A stretch of 64,000 nt of DNA from CAZLFQ01 sp964558975 (GTDB lineage: Bacteria > Pseudomonadota > Alphaproteobacteria > Rickettsiales > Midichloriaceae). The stretch is from NCBI GenBank assembly GCA_964558975.1, contig CAZLFQ010000001.1, forward strand, positions 806,001 to 870,000. Reading direction: 5' to 3'. The notes beneath the pieces were generated by a model. It worked only from the letters and a program-made list of their open reading frames with translations. It did not search any database and was not told the DNA's origin. Positions 52,323 through 61,894 of this stretch are shown piece by piece; within the stretch, counting starts at the first letter, position 1, and every line of letters starts with the position of its first letter. A program made the translations under genes and the position numbers.

Positions 52323-54257
52323 TTATTTTTTGGCGCGTTTATTGCCCTCATCGTCTTTTACTTCTTCAAAATCAGCATCAACAACTTTTTCGTCTGAAGA
52401 TGCAGTAGAATCAGATGTTTCTGCAGTTGAATTTGCCGATTCTTGCTGAGCTTTATACATAGCTTCACCTATCTTCATAGATGCTTTTGTCAAAGCTTCG
52501 GTCTTTTCGTCAATTTCAGATTTATTTTCGCCTTTAACAGCTTCTTTTAAATCATTTAGCGCCGACTCAACTTCAGCTTTGTCTTCGCTAGAAATTTTGT
52601 CACCATACTCACCTAAGCTTTGCTCGGTAGAGTAGATCATACCTTCAGCTTTATTTTTACTTTCTATAAACTCTTTTTTCGCTTCATCTTCTTTAGCATT
52701 AGCTTCAGCGTCACGAACCATCTGCTCAATTTCCTTATCAGTTAACCCACCAGAAGATTGAATTGTGATTTTCTGCTCTTTGCCCGTTGATTTATCTTTT
52801 GCAGAAACATGCATGATACCGTTTGCATCAACGTCAAAAGTAACTTCAATTTGTGGCATACCACGTCTTGCAGGCGGAATACCCTCGAGATTAAATTGAC
52901 CAAGAAGTTTATTATCAGCAGCCATTTTTCTTTCGCCTTGGAACACACGAATTGTAACCGCATGCTGGTTGTCCTCAGCAGTTGAGAACACTTGACTCTT
53001 CTTAGTTGGAATTGTTGTGTTTCTTTCAATAAGAGCTGTAAATACACCACCTAATGTCTCAATACCAATCGATAGCGGCGTAACATCTAACAACAACACG
53101 TCAGTAACTTCACCTGTTAGAACACCACCTTGAACTGCCGCACCGATTGCAACAACTTCATCTGGATTCACTCCCTTGTGAGGCTCTTTACCAAAAATTT
53201 CTTTAACAATTTCTATAACTTTTGGCATACGAGTCATACCACCCACAAGCACAACTTCGTCGATTTCACTCGCGGCAAGGCCTGCATCTTTCAAAGCTTG
53301 CTTACATGGCTCGATAGTTTTTTGAATTAGATCTGCAACCAAACTTTCTAACTTTGCACGCGAAAGCTTAACAAGCATGTGCTTAGGCCCAGAAGCATCA
53401 GCCGTAATATACGGAAGATTAATTTCTGTCTCCATTGAACTTGAAAGCTCAATTTTTGCACGCTCTGCAGCTTCTTTAATTCTTTGTAATGCTAATGGAT
53501 CTTTACTGATATCCATTCCATGTTCTTTTTTAAATTCACCACATAGGTATTCAAGAACTCTTAAGTCGAAATCTTCACCGCCAAGATACGTATCACCGTT
53601 AGTAGATTTAACTTCAAATACACCATCACCAATCTCAAGAACCGATACGTCAAACGTACCGCCACCAAGGTCGTAAACTGCGATTGTTTTTGCAGCAGTT
53701 TTATCTAGACCATAAGCAAGGGCAGCTGCTGTTGGCTCGTTGATTATTCTAAGTACATCAAGACCTGCAATCTTACCCGCATCTTTCGTAGCTTGACGCT
53801 GCGAGTCATTGAAGTAAGCAGGAACTGTAACCACAGCTTTTGTAATTTTTTCTCCCAAGAAATCTTCTGCTGTCTCCTTCATTTTTTGAAGGATAAATGC
53901 ACTGATTTGACTTGGCGCATATTTCTCACCCTTTGCTTCAACCCACGCATCACCGTTTTTAGCTTCTACAACTTTATACGGAGAGCGCTTAGCAATATCC
54001 TGAGTTTCTTTATCTTTAAATTTGCGGCCGATAAACCTCTTTACAGCAAAAATTGTATCAAAGGGGTTAGTCACAGCCTGTCTTTTCGCTGGCTGACCAA
54101 TTAATCTGTCACCTTTATCTGTGAAGGCAACGATTGATGGGGTTGTTCTCATACCCTCTGCATTGGCAATAACCTTAGGTTCTTTGCCATCCATGATAGA
54201 TACACAAGAGTTTGTAGTACCTAAATCAATGCCTATAACATATTCTTTTTTAGCCAT
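52323..54257 (-). CDS. dnaK: Chaperone DnaK (Hsp70)
   Basis: 644 aa, full length. I-G-I-D-L-G-T-T-N-S-C-V, I-A-V-Y-D-L-G-G-G-T-F-D-V-S, V-G-G-M-T-R-M-P, substrate domain V-T-F-D-V-D-A-N-G-I, lid and acidic tail ending A-D-F-E-E-V-K-D-D. AGAGG precedes the ATG and a promoter-like sequence lies about 45 bases upstream. dnaJ is 2.6 kb away on the other strand. Confidence 0.98.
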   Translation of the reverse strand: MAKKEYVIGIDLGTTNSCVSIMDGKEPKVIANAEGMRTTPSIVAFTDKGDRLIGQPAKRQAVTNPFDTIFAVKRFIGRKFKDKETQDIAKRSPYKVVEAKNGDAWVEAKGEKYAPSQISAFILQKMKETAEDFLGEKITKAVVTVPAYFNDSQRQATKDAGKIAGLDVLRIINEPTAAALAYGLDKTAAKTIAVYDLGGGTFDVSVLEIGDGVFEVKSTNGDTYLGGEDFDLRVLEYLCGEFKKEHGMDISKDPLALQRIKEAAERAKIELSSSMETEINLPYITADASGPKHMLVKLSRAKLESLVADLIQKTIEPCKQALKDAGLAASEIDEVVLVGGMTRMPKVIEIVKEIFGKEPHKGVNPDEVVAIGAAVQGGVLTGEVTDVLLLDVTPLSIGIETLGGVFTALIERNTTIPTKKSQVFSTAEDNQHAVTIRVFQGERKMAADNKLLGQFNLEGIPPARRGMPQIEVTFDVDANGIMHVSAKDKSTGKEQKITIQSSGGLTDKEIEQMVRDAEANAKEDEAKKEFIESKNKAEGMIYSTEQSLGEYGDKISSEDKAEVESALNDLKEAVKGENKSEIDEKTEALTKASMKIGEAMYKAQQESANSTAETSDSTASSDEKVVDADFEEVKDDEGNKRAKK

Positions 54258-54301
54258 TTTAAACGTGCCTCTGTTAAAGTAATAATATTTTCATAACAGT
54301 G

Positions 54302-54329
54302 TATATAGTTTGCACATTCCCTTTTCCAA
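54302..54329 (-). promoter_or_regulatory. Putative dnaK promoter
   Basis: Minus strand: CCCTTGGAA with TTGGAA at 54329-54324, 16-base spacer, CTATATA with TATATA at 54307-54302. The CCCTTGgAA element is near the sigma-32 -35 consensus of Alphaproteobacteria (CTTGAA), so heat-shock control is plausible; the -10 is more sigma-70-like. Confidence 0.5.
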
Positions 54330-54416
54330 GGGCTTTTATAAGAAAATAATAAAAAATCTTGCAATCCTAGGTTGTTGTCATAAACTCAGAATTGAGTGCC
54401 AATCCAATTAATTAGA

Positions 54417-54980
54417 ATGAAACGCGTCTTATATATAGATAATTGCAATGAATTCTCCAGTAAAATCACCTCAATTCTAGGGCATGAGGGTTTTGATGTG
54501 CAATTTTTGAGTTGCTATAACGAGGGTATCGACGCAATTAAAAAACCAAACTGTTCACCAAATATCGTGCTCTGCGCTGATAATTTAAATGGAATTGAAG
54601 GCATAGGGTTCTTACGACAAATCAAAGGATCTAGAAAAAGCAAACTTAAAGTACCAGTAATTGTACTTACAGACTACGTGGATAACAAGACAGACCTTAG
54701 AACACTGCTAGCTGGGGCTGTAGATATAATCAGCAGAGCAACCGAAATAAATTATATAATTGCCAAGCTCCATTCTCAATCTAGGTTTTCAAGTCACAAC
54801 GACAATATAGATCTCTCAACCACAGATAGGTTTAACGAGCTATTACTATTAAATGAAATTCAAATTGATCTAAAAAAACTAGTCAACTATATGGAAAAGA
54901 AAAATCTATCATCAGCTTCATTTCAGGAATTGATAGAAAAATTTTCTGAATACCTTAGAAAAAAGCAAAACCTTAGTTAA
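54417..54980 (+). CDS. Degenerate response-regulator receiver protein
   Basis: 187 aa from ATG 54417. The first ~120 residues follow a receiver fold (K-R-V-L-Y-I-D-N, P-N-I-V-L-C-A-D-N-L-N-G-I-E-G, P-V-I-V-L-T-D, L-A-G-A-V-D-I-I-S). The phospho-acceptor position is Ala (next residue Asp), and the conserved Lys after strand 5 is replaced by Arg. Then a helical tail. Probably a pseudo-receiver acting by protein contact. Confidence 0.65.
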   Translation: MKRVLYIDNCNEFSSKITSILGHEGFDVQFLSCYNEGIDAIKKPNCSPNIVLCADNLNGIEGIGFLRQIKGSRKSKLKVPVIVLTDYVDNKTDLRTLLAGAVDIISRATEINYIIAKLHSQSRFSSHNDNIDLSTTDRFNELLLLNEIQIDLKKLVNYMEKKNLSSASFQELIEKFSEYLRKKQNLS

Positions 54981-55119
54981 TAACACCAATTTCCCTATGG
55001 CCGAACTTGCTAAGAATTAGCAGAGTCAACTAATTTTTTATAAAAATAAGTATTTTTGGTCTTGCTCTCTTCATAGATTTGCGTATCAAATATTATTCTA
55101 CAGCTTTTTCAAAAGGTAT

Positions 55120-56193
55120 ATGCAGAAACTCCTTCTCCATTTTTTATTATTGTTTTTATTATCAATCCAAAGTTCATTTGCAGACAACCCTACACTCAAC
55201 TCGTCTAAAAAGTTTGATGTATTTGGAGTAGGTACAGCAACTATTGACGTTATAACCAGAATTTCTGAAGAAGACTTCAAGAGATATCTAGCAGTTCCCT
55301 ATAACATAAAAAAAGGTGAGATGATTTACATCGACGAGAAAACCGTTAATGAACTTCAATCTAAAATGAAAAATAGCGAAATTATGGCTGGTGATAGCGC
55401 GGCAAATGTTATGGTCGACATATCGAGCTTGGGTGGCAAATCTGCCTTCAACACTATTGTTGCCGATGATGAACTAGGATTATTATTCAACAAAAGCTTA
55501 GAAGATTTTGGAGTGGTTGCAGTCAATCAGCCAAAAACTGATAACTTTCAAACAGCCCGTAATTTAATTTTTGTAACTCCAGATGGTGAAAGAACAATGC
55601 TGACCTATAGTGGTATAGCAGAAGAATTTGGCCAAACTGATATTAAATACCACCAAATTAAAGACTATAAAATGGTATATGTTGAAGGCGGAATTTGGGA
55701 TAATGATGGCAAAAAAAGCAAAGCAACACTAAGAACTTTCAACACTGCACAAAGAGTTGGTGCACAAAAAGCTTTTGCTCTACATGATACTCTGTATGTT
55801 AACAAGTACAGAGAGCAATTTTTGGAATTAATTAAAAATTCAGATCTTGTTTTCTGTAATGAGAAAGAAGCATTTGCTCTGTTTAAAACCAAAGACATTG
55901 ATGATGCAATTTCGAAATTTAAAAAACTAGGCAAAATAACAATAATGACAGCAAGCGCCAAAGGAGCATATATCATTAATAAAGATGAAGTTATTCATAT
56001 TCCTGCATTAGTGCCGCAAGAAAAGGTTGTTGACACCACTGGGTCAGGAGATGCATTTACTGCAGGATTTATATACGGCTACTTAAAAGGAAAAACTCTA
56101 CAAGAGTGTGGTGAGATTGGAGCAAAAGCTGCGGCCTATGTAATTCAGCAGTTGGGCGCACGTCCAAAAGGGAAGTTATCGGATATACTATGA
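55120..56193 (+). CDS. PfkB-family sugar/nucleoside kinase with signal-peptide-like N terminus
   Basis: 357 aa. PfkB core: V-G-T-A-T-I-D-V, G-D-S-A-A-N-V, D-D-E-L-G, and the C-terminal site D-T-T-G-S-G-D-A-F-T-A-G-F with the catalytic Asp. Closest style is adenosine-kinase-like alphaproteobacterial kinases. The first 22 residues (L-L-L-H-F-L-L-L-F-L-L-S, then S-F-A-D) look like a cleavable signal peptide, which is odd for an ATP-dependent kinase; no start codon lies between it and the core, and AAAAGG supports ATG 55120. Confidence 0.85.
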   Translation: MQKLLLHFLLLFLLSIQSSFADNPTLNSSKKFDVFGVGTATIDVITRISEEDFKRYLAVPYNIKKGEMIYIDEKTVNELQSKMKNSEIMAGDSAANVMVDISSLGGKSAFNTIVADDELGLLFNKSLEDFGVVAVNQPKTDNFQTARNLIFVTPDGERTMLTYSGIAEEFGQTDIKYHQIKDYKMVYVEGGIWDNDGKKSKATLRTFNTAQRVGAQKAFALHDTLYVNKYREQFLELIKNSDLVFCNEKEAFALFKTKDIDDAISKFKKLGKITIMTASAKGAYIINKDEVIHIPALVPQEKVVDTTGSGDAFTAGFIYGYLKGKTLQECGEIGAKAAAYVIQQLGARPKGKLSDIL

Positions 56194-56804
56194 TCATTTT
56201 AGCCTTAGACACTTGTTGCGGAAGATGTAGTGTCGCAATTTTCAAAGATTCGCAATGCATCAAATTTATGATCGAAGAGACCCCACATAAACAAGCTGAG
56301 CTTGCCATAACAATGATTGAACAAGCTCTTGCAGAATGCTCTTTGGATTACAAAGATTTAGATTATCTAACATGCACTGTAGGCCCTGGTAGTTTCACGG
56401 GAATAAGAATTGGAATTGCAGCAATCCAAGGTATAAATCAAGTAATCAAGAAAACAACGATTGGCGTCTCAACACTCGAAGCAATGAGTTATTTGTCTTC
56501 AGCTAAAGAAGTAATGACTTGTTTGGATGCAGGTAGATCACAATTCTATTGCCAAAAATTTCAAAACAACCAGCCAATCTCTGAGATAAAGTTAATTAGC
56601 AAAGATGAGGCACTCAGTTTTTCTGGCGGATTTGATATTATAGGCGCACTTACTGCCAAAGAATTACCAGATGCAAAACTGCTTGGCATAGCTGCTTTCA
56701 AAAGGCTAAGCACCGAAAATTTATCTCTTAATTCTCTTAAACCACTATACATTAGAGAGTCAGATGCCGTAGAAAAAAAGAAATCCGAATCTAAGAACTC
56801 TTGA
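56190..56804 (+). CDS. tsaB: tRNA t6A37 synthesis protein TsaB
   Basis: 204 aa. I-L-A-L-D-T-C-C-G-R-C-S-V-A opening, H-K-Q-A-E, V-G-P-G-S-F-T-G-I-R-I-G. TsaB scaffolds TsaD for threonylcarbamoylation of tRNA. ATGA overlap with the PfkB gene. Confidence 0.93.
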   Translation: MIILALDTCCGRCSVAIFKDSQCIKFMIEETPHKQAELAITMIEQALAECSLDYKDLDYLTCTVGPGSFTGIRIGIAAIQGINQVIKKTTIGVSTLEAMSYLSSAKEVMTCLDAGRSQFYCQKFQNNQPISEIKLISKDEALSFSGGFDIIGALTAKELPDAKLLGIAAFKRLSTENLSLNSLKPLYIRESDAVEKKKSESKNS

Positions 56805-56852
56805 TATTTTAGATTTCTTACCTATTTAATATAGAAAACCACGATATTGTAT

Positions 56853-58007
56853 ATGAGCAAGAGAGATTATTATGAGGCGCTTGGCGTCTCTAAAGGCGCT
56901 GATTCTGATGAACTTAAGAAAGCTTATAGAAAGCTAGCTATGCAATATCACCCAGATAGAAATCAGGGCGACAAGGAAGCTGAAAAAAAATTCAAAGAGA
57001 TTAACGAAGCCTATGAAATTCTAAAAGATGCTGACAAACGCGCTGCCTATGATCGCATGGGTCACGCTGCGTTTGAACAAGGCGGTGGTTTTGGCGGCGG
57101 CGGATTTGGTCAAGGTGGCTTTGGGGGAGGTGGTGACTTCTCAGACATGTCTGACTTGTTCGGTGGGATTTTCAATGATTTCATGGGTGGTGGACAACAG
57201 CAAAGACGCCGCCCTGAGGACATGAATAGAGGCTCTGATCTTCGCTATAATATGACTATCAATTTAGAAGAAGCATTCAACGGTGGTAAACAAGAAGTAA
57301 GATATCGAGCTAATGTAAGCTGCGATACATGCAAAGGGTCTGGCAGCAAATCTGGAAAGAAAACTACATGCGGTTCGTGCCAAGGGTCAGGGCGCATCAG
57401 AGCGCAACAAGGTTTCTTTATGATAGAAAGAACTTGCCCAACATGCTCAGGCACAGGTGAATCAATTGCTGATCCATGCAATAAATGTCATGGACAAGGG
57501 CGTGTTTCACAACAAAGAAATATTAACGTAAATATTCCTGCTGGCGTTGAAGATGGCATGAGAATACGCGTAGCAGGAGAAGGTGAAGCAGGTTCGCGCG
57601 GTGGAAAACCTGGAGATCTATATATTTTCGTCTCTATTAAGACTCACAAATTATTTGCTCGTGAAAATGCAGACTTACATTGCTCTGTACCAATTAAAAT
57701 GACCACAGCAACCATAGGTGGATCAATCGAAGTACCAGCCATCGATGGATCAAAAGTCAAAGTTACAATTCCCGAAGGAACCCAGTCAGGAACACAATTT
57801 AGATTGCGTGGCAAAGGAATGCCTGTGATGAAGTCATCACGTTTTGGAGATTTAATTGTGCATACCAAAATTGAAATTCCTTCAAGATTAACCAAAAAAC
57901 AAAAAGAGTTGTTAGAAGAATTTGAAAGAGAATCTGCGAATAATTCCAACCCTGAAACAGAAGGATTCTTCTCAAAGATGAAAAGTTTTTTTGAAGATAG
58001 AAAATAG
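56853..58007 (+). CDS. dnaJ: Chaperone DnaJ (Hsp40)
   Basis: 384 aa from ATG 56853. J domain with Y-H-P-D-R-N, Gly/Phe-rich linker (G-G-G-F-G-G-G-G-F), four C-x-x-C-x-G-x-G zinc motifs (C-D-T-C-K-G-S-G, C-G-S-C-Q-G-S-G, C-P-T-C-S-G-T-G, C-N-K-C-H-G-Q-G) and the C-terminal substrate domain. A weak TTGATA-16-TATTTA promoter overlaps the tsaB end. Works with DnaK. Confidence 0.98.
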   Translation: MSKRDYYEALGVSKGADSDELKKAYRKLAMQYHPDRNQGDKEAEKKFKEINEAYEILKDADKRAAYDRMGHAAFEQGGGFGGGGFGQGGFGGGGDFSDMSDLFGGIFNDFMGGGQQQRRRPEDMNRGSDLRYNMTINLEEAFNGGKQEVRYRANVSCDTCKGSGSKSGKKTTCGSCQGSGRIRAQQGFFMIERTCPTCSGTGESIADPCNKCHGQGRVSQQRNINVNIPAGVEDGMRIRVAGEGEAGSRGGKPGDLYIFVSIKTHKLFARENADLHCSVPIKMTTATIGGSIEVPAIDGSKVKVTIPEGTQSGTQFRLRGKGMPVMKSSRFGDLIVHTKIEIPSRLTKKQKELLEEFERESANNSNPETEGFFSKMKSFFEDRK

Positions 58008-58020
58008 CTGCACAAATCAA

Positions 58021-58347
58021 CTAAATTCGGTGAATGTTACTCAACGCTTTTGAGTGGCAGGTATAATAAATGCTGAGGTTGCAGCAGGTATCAACTTTAA
58101 ATAACGGGATCTCATATTTTCTTGGAGAAATATCTAAATCTAAATCAAACGTACGCAAGCTTGAAAGCGTCTCTCTCCTGAGTCTTTTAAAATTCTCTGA
58201 GCTATAACGTGTTAAAACATTTTTTAGAATTATATTCAATTCAGTATTACTTGAAAAATTAGGATAAATTAAGTCGTATGCCAATCCTCCTAACTCTGAA
58301 TTGTTTTTTGTTTCAGCAACTAATATAACTAAATCTCTAATGCGCAT
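58021..58347 (-). CDS. Hypothetical protein
   Basis: 108 aa, mixed and soluble, no recognised family. It follows the 1148-aa gene by 14 bases on the same strand, so could be co-expressed. Convergent with dnaJ. Confidence 0.55.
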   Translation of the reverse strand: MRIRDLVILVAETKNNSELGGLAYDLIYPNFSSNTELNIILKNVLTRYSSENFKRLRRETLSSLRTFDLDLDISPRKYEIPLFKVDTCCNLSIYYTCHSKALSNIHRI

Positions 58348-58361
58348 TTTACACCTATACT

Positions 58362-61300
58362 TTATAAAGACATTCCTACCACTTCTGGAATAAGCTGGCT
58401 TCTAATTTTTCTGCACAACCCATCAAACTGCTCTCTCGTTGCTTTATTTATAAATACCCCAGATGGGTCAGGAGATGGAACAATAGAATCCCACGCTTTA
58501 TAAGACAAATCCGCTATAGCAGTGATTGGGTTTATTTGTTTATGTCTACAGTATAAGAATGCAAGCACTGAGCACATCACAGGAATTACAACAAACGGGG
58601 GAATACCAGCGTAGTCTAACGTAGTCATGGCAGTGCTGCATATTGTAGTAATATAGAAAACAGATTTTAAAAAACCTTGGTCAGCTATTTCATCTCTTAG
58701 TTTTTTCTCATAATATCCACCAATAGCGACTAAAGACGTTGCACTTGCCGTTAAAGTTGCTGCCACAATATCGTTACCTTGCTCCTTTGTTAAACCAAAT
58801 ACAGGAACAACCTTACCTATTACACATTGCCATCTTTCACGGAAGCATATCCAGATTTTCTCACTCATTTTCAAAGTTCGTGCCGTTGTGCTTATTCCAA
58901 GTTGTCTATAATGCTGGGCAACAAGCATGACTGATAGTGGAACATTATCTTTTGAATGCTGATCAAACATTTTGCGCAACTTTCCAAATACAAAAGGTAA
59001 ATCTTGTGTAGGCGCAGATGAAACTGGCCTCTCCATTTTTTTTAAAACTTTTTCGCGAACTTCTAGGATTTGTTTCTTCATTATCAAAGGAACTTTTACT
59101 AGACCTTGCTCAACTCCACGCGCAAAATCCAAAAAGAATGCCCTATTCCTTTTTGTGCTCAAAATTGAATCGATTGTTCGGCTCTCATTATCTGGGGCAA
59201 AAATATTTCTCAGTTCTTCTTGGAACTCCCTATTGAAACTATAGCCACCATCTCCTGCTATACCATAGTCACACTTGTGATTCATCGCTTCAAGCTGCTC
59301 TAGTAAACCATTCAATCCTCTTTTATGAAGATACCAGCTTGCTTTCTCCTTCTCACTTGAAGCTCTGCAGAAATCACCATAAATATCTAAAGCAACCTTA
59401 TGATGAATGTTTCGGTTATGACTATCAATATCACTCGCATCATATATCGCGTTTTCTGAGCCACTAACCCCAGCTTGATTGCCCATTTTAGATTCCAGCG
59501 CTCTTCCAGATTGAACCATTCCTAACCAATTCTTGGTATAGTTTCCAGCCGCTATAACTTGAGTCAGATCTAAAAAATTGTTTTCATAATAATCAGGATT
59601 GAGATTGCGGTGATACGCTTCTGCAACTGCACCTGTTGCAAGAAAAGTTGCCGCACTTGTTCCGCCACTAATATAAGATGCAACGGAGTTATAGATTCTT
59701 CTAGCAGGAAATTTCAAATAATGTTGAATAAGATCTGCGGAAGTACCCAATACAAAATCTACTCCAACAGATGCTGCATACGAGTAAGTAACAGCACGCC
59801 AAATTCCTACAAAGGTTTCCCCTACTGCAGGGTTTGCTCCAACATCAATTAATTTGCGCATCATATTGTGATCACCCCTTAACGCAAACTCAGTTTTTAA
59901 GTTGTTATCTGTTACAACATTTTTCTTAAATGGATTTTTATTGTCTTTTTTAACAGTACCATCTCTACACGCTTTATTGTAGGCATCTTGGATATCTTCT
60001 TTGGAAAAATTAACTTGTGCTAGCAACAACTCTAAAATTTTATTTTTGCTTGCTGAAAGCTTTTGGAATGATTCATCCTGCCTTTGCTCATTAATAGCTT
60101 TTCTAAGCACCGAATGTGGCCAACCACCCTTATCTTCATTATACTTGTAACTCACTACATAATGCAGAAGAGAATTCTTTTGGTATTTGAATTTTGCAAG
60201 ATCTTGCCCATTTATAATTGCTCTTTGAACAACCTTTATATCTCCATTAAGACAGGCATTTACTAACTCATCTTCCTGTGCATTCAAATTCACATTAGCA
60301 TCTAGTATTTGCAGTTCTTTCAACTTAGTTACAAGCTGAGTACGCCAATTCGAGTCAGTATTTGAAAGTATAGCTACTAACTTCTCTTGATTAGGAAACA
60401 AGTTCTTTAGAGACTTTCCTTCTAGTACTTTAGACGACAAAATATCTAATATTGCTTGTGTTCCAAACCCGTTTCTTGCGTTATCATCTTCTAGCAATGA
60501 CTTTAAAGCCCTTGAATATTTTACCAATGCTGCTTTAGCAAATGTAACATCATCTAATAGTTTTGGTTGGATTTGAACCCATGTTTCAACGAATTGAATG
60601 TTATTATGCGCTAATGACAATTGAGCTAAATCTCTGAGCTTTTGAGTATCAACAAGATTCAGATCTAGCCCCTCCTCTTCTTCAATAACGTCTTTTATAG
60701 CAACCAACCAGAATAAACTTTTTTTATCATTTGAGTATGAAGCATAGTATTCCTTAATTTTGGGAGCTAAAATATTATAGATTAGGTTTGCTCTTTTCTT
60801 TCTAGTTGGTGAATCATCTGGATCTTCGAAATCTTGGTCTTTGATTTCAGGTTGTGGCGCAGCAAGTAAGTTTGCCACTAATTTATAATCGTGATTGTCA
60901 CATGCCATTCTGAGCATCTTTTCAAGCTGATCATCAGAAAGCTGAACAGACCTCATTTCGAAAGCTAACTGTAGAATTTGCTCAATCTTTCTTTGGTAAG
61001 GACTTGTAGTAAAAAAAGATCTAAACCAAGAAATATTTTGCAAATCTACGAAAGTTTCTAGAATCTGATCAAAAAGTTTTCCCGATTTTATTGGCGTGTA
61101 TGCAAAAGGCAAAATAATTGCATCGATAATCTCATTGTCTTTTGTCTGTCTAGCCAACTTAAACAGATTACCTAGATCTTGATCTTTATCAGGTATGTCA
61201 TCCCGTAGCAACGCTAGGAGTGCTTTACGATAGTTATTATAAACACTTTTGTCATAATCAGGATTTTCTAGCATTTTGTTCAAGTGCGTTAATAGCACTG

Positions 61301-61808
61301 TCAGAGGTATCTCTTCTTCCGGTTTAGGTGCAGGGCGATTTGGTTTCACACTTCCACTGCTACTACTTGAGCTTGAGGAGGCGAATCTATTGGCATGTGA
61401 ACCAACTGATTTTTCTCTATCATCTTCCTGAGTGCGCTCATCTTCAATTGCATAAATTTTACTTAGCTCAGCAAGTCTGAAAGTGATAATATTACTAGAG
61501 TTAAAATATTCTCTAAACCATTTTTCTTCTGATATTTCAGCCAAATTCTCTAAAATTACACCTGCAAGATCAACTTCTTGTTTATGCTTGAATATTGATT
61601 GAAGCACTGCTTCTAAAACCTGAGCATCTTTATTTTTTACGGCATGTCTTAGTAAATGCTTTAAGTCGCTTTTACTATCAGGAGTATCATCATTCAGTAG
61701 TGCAAGAAGTGCGTCTCGCTTGTTTTTGTACTCACTATTTTTATTCTGGTCTGAGAGTGATTCTAATTTTTTGTAGAGCGCAGTCAGTGGGCGTACTGTG
61801 ATTGGCAT
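58362..61808 (-). CDS. Large repeat-containing membrane-associated protein, effector-like
   Basis: 1148 aa. Residues about 2-115 and 167-280 are a tandem duplication at constant offset 163 (R-D-A-L-L-A-L-L-N-D-D-T-P-D against R-K-A-L-L-A-L-L-R-D-D-I-P-D). Between them lies a disordered linker with a run of eight Ser (about 144-151) and Pro/Lys. Then helical, partly ankyrin-like parts (S-L-L-H-Y-V-V, A-L-R-G-D-H-N-M-M-R-K-L-I-D-V-G-A-N-P) to about 660, a possible membrane region about 660-705, and two to three hydrophobic helices about 1010-1100. No signal peptide. Effector role is inference. Confidence 0.8.
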   Translation of the reverse strand: MPITVRPLTALYKKLESLSDQNKNSEYKNKRDALLALLNDDTPDSKSDLKHLLRHAVKNKDAQVLEAVLQSIFKHKQEVDLAGVILENLAEISEEKWFREYFNSSNIITFRLAELSKIYAIEDERTQEDDREKSVGSHANRFASSSSSSSSGSVKPNRPAPKPEEEIPLTVLLTHLNKMLENPDYDKSVYNNYRKALLALLRDDIPDKDQDLGNLFKLARQTKDNEIIDAIILPFAYTPIKSGKLFDQILETFVDLQNISWFRSFFTTSPYQRKIEQILQLAFEMRSVQLSDDQLEKMLRMACDNHDYKLVANLLAAPQPEIKDQDFEDPDDSPTRKKRANLIYNILAPKIKEYYASYSNDKKSLFWLVAIKDVIEEEEGLDLNLVDTQKLRDLAQLSLAHNNIQFVETWVQIQPKLLDDVTFAKAALVKYSRALKSLLEDDNARNGFGTQAILDILSSKVLEGKSLKNLFPNQEKLVAILSNTDSNWRTQLVTKLKELQILDANVNLNAQEDELVNACLNGDIKVVQRAIINGQDLAKFKYQKNSLLHYVVSYKYNEDKGGWPHSVLRKAINEQRQDESFQKLSASKNKILELLLAQVNFSKEDIQDAYNKACRDGTVKKDNKNPFKKNVVTDNNLKTEFALRGDHNMMRKLIDVGANPAVGETFVGIWRAVTYSYAASVGVDFVLGTSADLIQHYLKFPARRIYNSVASYISGGTSAATFLATGAVAEAYHRNLNPDYYENNFLDLTQVIAAGNYTKNWLGMVQSGRALESKMGNQAGVSGSENAIYDASDIDSHNRNIHHKVALDIYGDFCRASSEKEKASWYLHKRGLNGLLEQLEAMNHKCDYGIAGDGGYSFNREFQEELRNIFAPDNESRTIDSILSTKRNRAFFLDFARGVEQGLVKVPLIMKKQILEVREKVLKKMERPVSSAPTQDLPFVFGKLRKMFDQHSKDNVPLSVMLVAQHYRQLGISTTARTLKMSEKIWICFRERWQCVIGKVVPVFGLTKEQGNDIVAATLTASATSLVAIGGYYEKKLRDEIADQGFLKSVFYITTICSTAMTTLDYAGIPPFVVIPVMCSVLAFLYCRHKQINPITAIADLSYKAWDSIVPSPDPSGVFINKATREQFDGLCRKIRSQLIPEVVGMSL

Positions 61809-61894
61809 AATGACCTCAAAGAGGGTTCACTCTTGAACCAGCAATTGCAATACCAATTATATGATTTAGACTAAACTATTATTGGAAAAAGTTT

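Noticed and set aside
53377..54104. Open frames of about 100 aa opposite dnaK
   Set aside because: Antisense shadows of a highly conserved gene with no independent support.
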